Part shown: one piece after another, positions 62,637 to 64,000 of the stretch
Layout: each line of letters starts with the position of its first letter
How positions within the stretch are numbered: position 1 is the first letter of the stretch
Origin: Xylanibacter muris
GTDB taxonomy: Bacteria > Bacteroidota > Bacteroidia > Bacteroidales > Bacteroidaceae
Direction of reading: 5' to 3'
Assembly (NCBI RefSeq): GCF_013166605.1
Contig: NZ_JABKKF010000003.1
Coordinates: 186,001 to 250,000, forward strand
DNA: 64,000 nucleotides
Made by a program: the position numbers and the translations under genes
The notes under the pieces: generated by a model
Told to the model about the DNA's origin: nothing
Databases searched by the model: none
Seen by the model: the letters and a program-made list of their open reading frames with translations, nothing else

Positions 62637-62966
62637 TTATCCGGCAATAGGTACAGAAATGAGGGATAGGTGGTCACCCGGTTGGATATTGTAGTCAATG
62701 AGCGCCTGTTCGCGTCCGTCCTCGTCTTCAAATTCCAGAATTTCCGGTTCTTCGCCTTCTTCCATTATCTGTCCGAGCAGATATTGTATGGGATTGCCTC
62801 CGTTGTCAATCTTGGGAAGTTCGAATACCGATACAATACTTGTAATCTGGTCACGGATAGTCTTGTTGGGGTCTGTAACCTTCACTTCCACTTCCTCATA
62901 CTCAGTTCCGTCAATTGTAAGGTTGATGATAAACTCATCGTCTTCGTACATTTCTTCTGTTGCCAT
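62637..62966 (-). CDS. Ubiquitin-like (beta-grasp) modifier protein
   Basis: A 109-residue acidic protein, first gene of the operon. Strand-helix-strand pattern of a beta-grasp fold: FIINLTIDG, VEVKVTD, a helix (TIRDQITSIVSVFEL), then YNIQPGDHLSLISVP. It ends in ..PIAG; a terminal Gly without any residue to trim suits direct E1 activation. It resembles YukD/ubiquitin-like proteins seen beside E1/E2 genes in bacteria. The E1 would adenylate Gly109. Confidence 0.8.
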   Translation of the reverse strand: MATEEMYEDDEFIINLTIDGTEYEEVEVKVTDPNKTIRDQITSIVSVFELPKIDNGGNPIQYLLGQIMEEGEEPEILEFEDEDGREQALIDYNIQPGDHLSLISVPIAG

Positions 62967-63451
62967 AATTATTTATATTTTTGTTGTTACTAAATTCTAT
63001 TGTGATAACAATCATTTTGTGAATGATGTTTGTATTTTCAATAATAAAGTTTTTGTAATTTTATGTATTATTGATTTATTTAAAATACCGCGATTGATGT
63101 AAAATTTTGAAATATATTTACTGTATTTGTGTATATCAAATTCTCGTTTGATGAACATGCCATTCATGCTCGATGAACAGCATGTTCATGACCAGAGAAC
63201 AGCACATTCATGAGGCGAGAATGATACATTCATTTTTGGCACACTTTTTGTTTGTTGTTAATATATTGAATATCAGTGAATTGTGTTTGCTATGTAAAAC
63301 TCTAAAAAGAGTAAAATGTGAGTCGTGAATTTTTATTACACATATTGTGCAGTACCTCATGCCATTTGTTATAAATGTACAGTTGTTATTACTTCTTTAT
63401 AGTATATTTTAACGTTTGCCCCAATTATTCTTTGTTGTGAATAATTGTTAG
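62967..63451. promoter_or_regulatory. Intergenic control region upstream of the Ubl operon
   Basis: A 485-bp AT-rich stretch without a supported gene. It contains the four 22-bp palindromic repeats annotated separately and should hold the operon promoter on the minus strand; I found no clear TTTG/TAnnTTTG pair. Confidence 0.6.
63149..63236. repeat. Four tandem 22-bp imperfect repeats with palindromic cores
   Basis: Units at 63149-63170, 63171-63192, 63193-63214 and 63215-63236, each exactly 22 bp. The cores are palindromic: the second, TGAACA-GCA-TGTTCA, is perfect; the first is TGAA-N7-TTCA; the third and fourth keep GAA..ATTCAT. Two helical turns per unit would place all sites on one face of DNA, as for an operator array. 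Confidence 0.75.
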
Positions 63452-64000
63452 TTACCATATCCAAGCTCCGCGGTCTTGATTATAGTTGTCGGAACGATAG
63501 TCCTCAAACTTATTTTTAAATACTAATAGTTGGTATACGTCTTCGGGGATAATCTGCGGTTCCTTTAATCCGTAGCGATAGAGTGCCAACTCATATTTTC
63601 TTTTCTCCGCATCAATGCGGATGATAAAGTCTGTCTTTGTATCGGGATGTGCTCCATAGAACTTGTCGAACACTTCCCGTATCCTTTCATCCTCAAACCA
63701 GAAATAAGCCGTATATTCCGACTTCTTGATGTGCCATTTGACAGCAAGTTTCTTCGGCTTGCCGGCTTGGTGATATTTGAGAAGACCATCATCATGCAGT
63801 TTGTCATGAGTCCCGTCATAAAGTGCTTCTTCTATATATTCGAATTCCGGCTCGGTCTCATCCTCTTCGTATTTCATCCACTTTTCTTCCTCCTTATTCC
63901 ATTTCCCATAAATCGGAAGGTAGCGGTATGTAAACTGTTTCATATAGTTGTCGAAGAGGTTTCGGGGAGGGAGCCCGTGTTTTTCTAAGTTGTTTTTGAC
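63452..64000 (-). CDS. Partial gene of unknown function (continues off the window)
   Basis: The minus frame is open from the stop at 63452 to the window edge (183 codons), so the Met at 63943 is probably internal. The protein is acidic and rich in Tyr and Trp. The pattern ...KWHIKKSEYTAYFWF... and final DRGAWIW faintly resembles DUF2931 proteins of Bacteroidetes; I am not sure. It lies upstream of the operator array and may be a separate unit. Confidence 0.55.
   Translation of the reverse strand, partial: VKNNLEKHGLPPRNLFDNYMKQFTYRYLPIYGKWNKEEEKWMKYEEDETEPEFEYIEEALYDGTHDKLHDDGLLKYHQAGKPKKLAVKWHIKKSEYTAYFWFEDERIREVFDKFYGAHPDTKTDFIIRIDAEKRKYELALYRYGLKEPQIIPEDVYQLLVFKNKFEDYRSDNYNQDRGAWIW

Noticed and set aside
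61958..62731. Longer E2 start at 62731
   Set aside because: It would overlap the Ubl coding sequence by 95 bp; the Met at 62626 has a ribosome site and follows the Ubl stop by 10 bp.
63149..63236. CRISPR-like array
   Set aside because: Units are contiguous 22-bp repeats without unique spacers, and the repeats themselves are variable. No cas genes are present.

Overview
The window looks like a gut Bacteroidales chromosome (Bacteroides, Phocaeicola or a relative). The evidence is promoters of the TTTG / TAnnTTTG type, BACON-domain and WG-repeat-like proteins, a Bacteroidetes-style (subtype iii) type VI baseplate set, and a Mu-like phage resembling the Bacteroides Hankyphage group. This was read from sequence only; no database search was run.

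Region A (806-40290) is a complete Mu-like transposable prophage of about 39.5 kb. Left to right it holds: transposase-end sites and 12-bp iterons; an S24 repressor with operators and divergent promoters; an early region (small genes, a tRNA-like gene, MuA-type DDE transposase, MuB-type ATPase, a second P-loop ATPase, zinc-knuckle proteins, Gam); a leftward head block (small and large terminase, gp36-like, portal, MuF-nuclease fusion, gpG, gp37-like); a rightward block (ClpP-like protease, capsid, sheath, tube, frameshifted chaperone, tape measure, baseplate, lysis genes, baseplate J, tail I, a 2411-residue fibre); a diversity-generating retroelement (VR in the fibre, TR, reverse transcriptase); then a small HTH protein, a Dam-type methylase and a thymidylate-synthase-like enzyme carrying the Asn-to-Asp change that marks dCMP specificity. 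The last two genes sit where Mu carries its mom modification genes.

Region B (40291-62966 plus 1-805, all on the minus strand) is a host operon of about 23 kb with very tight gene spacing. In order of transcription: a ubiquitin-like protein, an E2 with HPN and Cys, two secreted or membrane proteins, a membrane JAB/JAMM protease, a membrane protein with vWA, RING-H2-like and FHA domains, an outer-membrane barrel, an E1 with a C-terminal beta-grasp-like tail, type VI baseplate-like TssG, TssK, TssE and TssF, a peptidoglycan-binding protein, a LysM glucosaminidase, a Ser/Thr kinase, a BACON outer-membrane protein, a lipoprotein, a second Ser/Thr kinase and a secreted WG-repeat-like protein. The phage has inserted into that last gene, with a 4-bp TTTG duplication. 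A 22-bp tandem palindrome array lies upstream of the operon.

This operon is the best candidate for an undescribed system. It joins a eukaryote-like ubiquitin cascade (Ubl, E1, E2, RING, JAB) to Hanks kinases with an FHA reader and to a contractile-injection baseplate, and no sheath, tube, spike or unfoldase gene is in view. Region C (63452-64000) holds one partial gene of unknown function.
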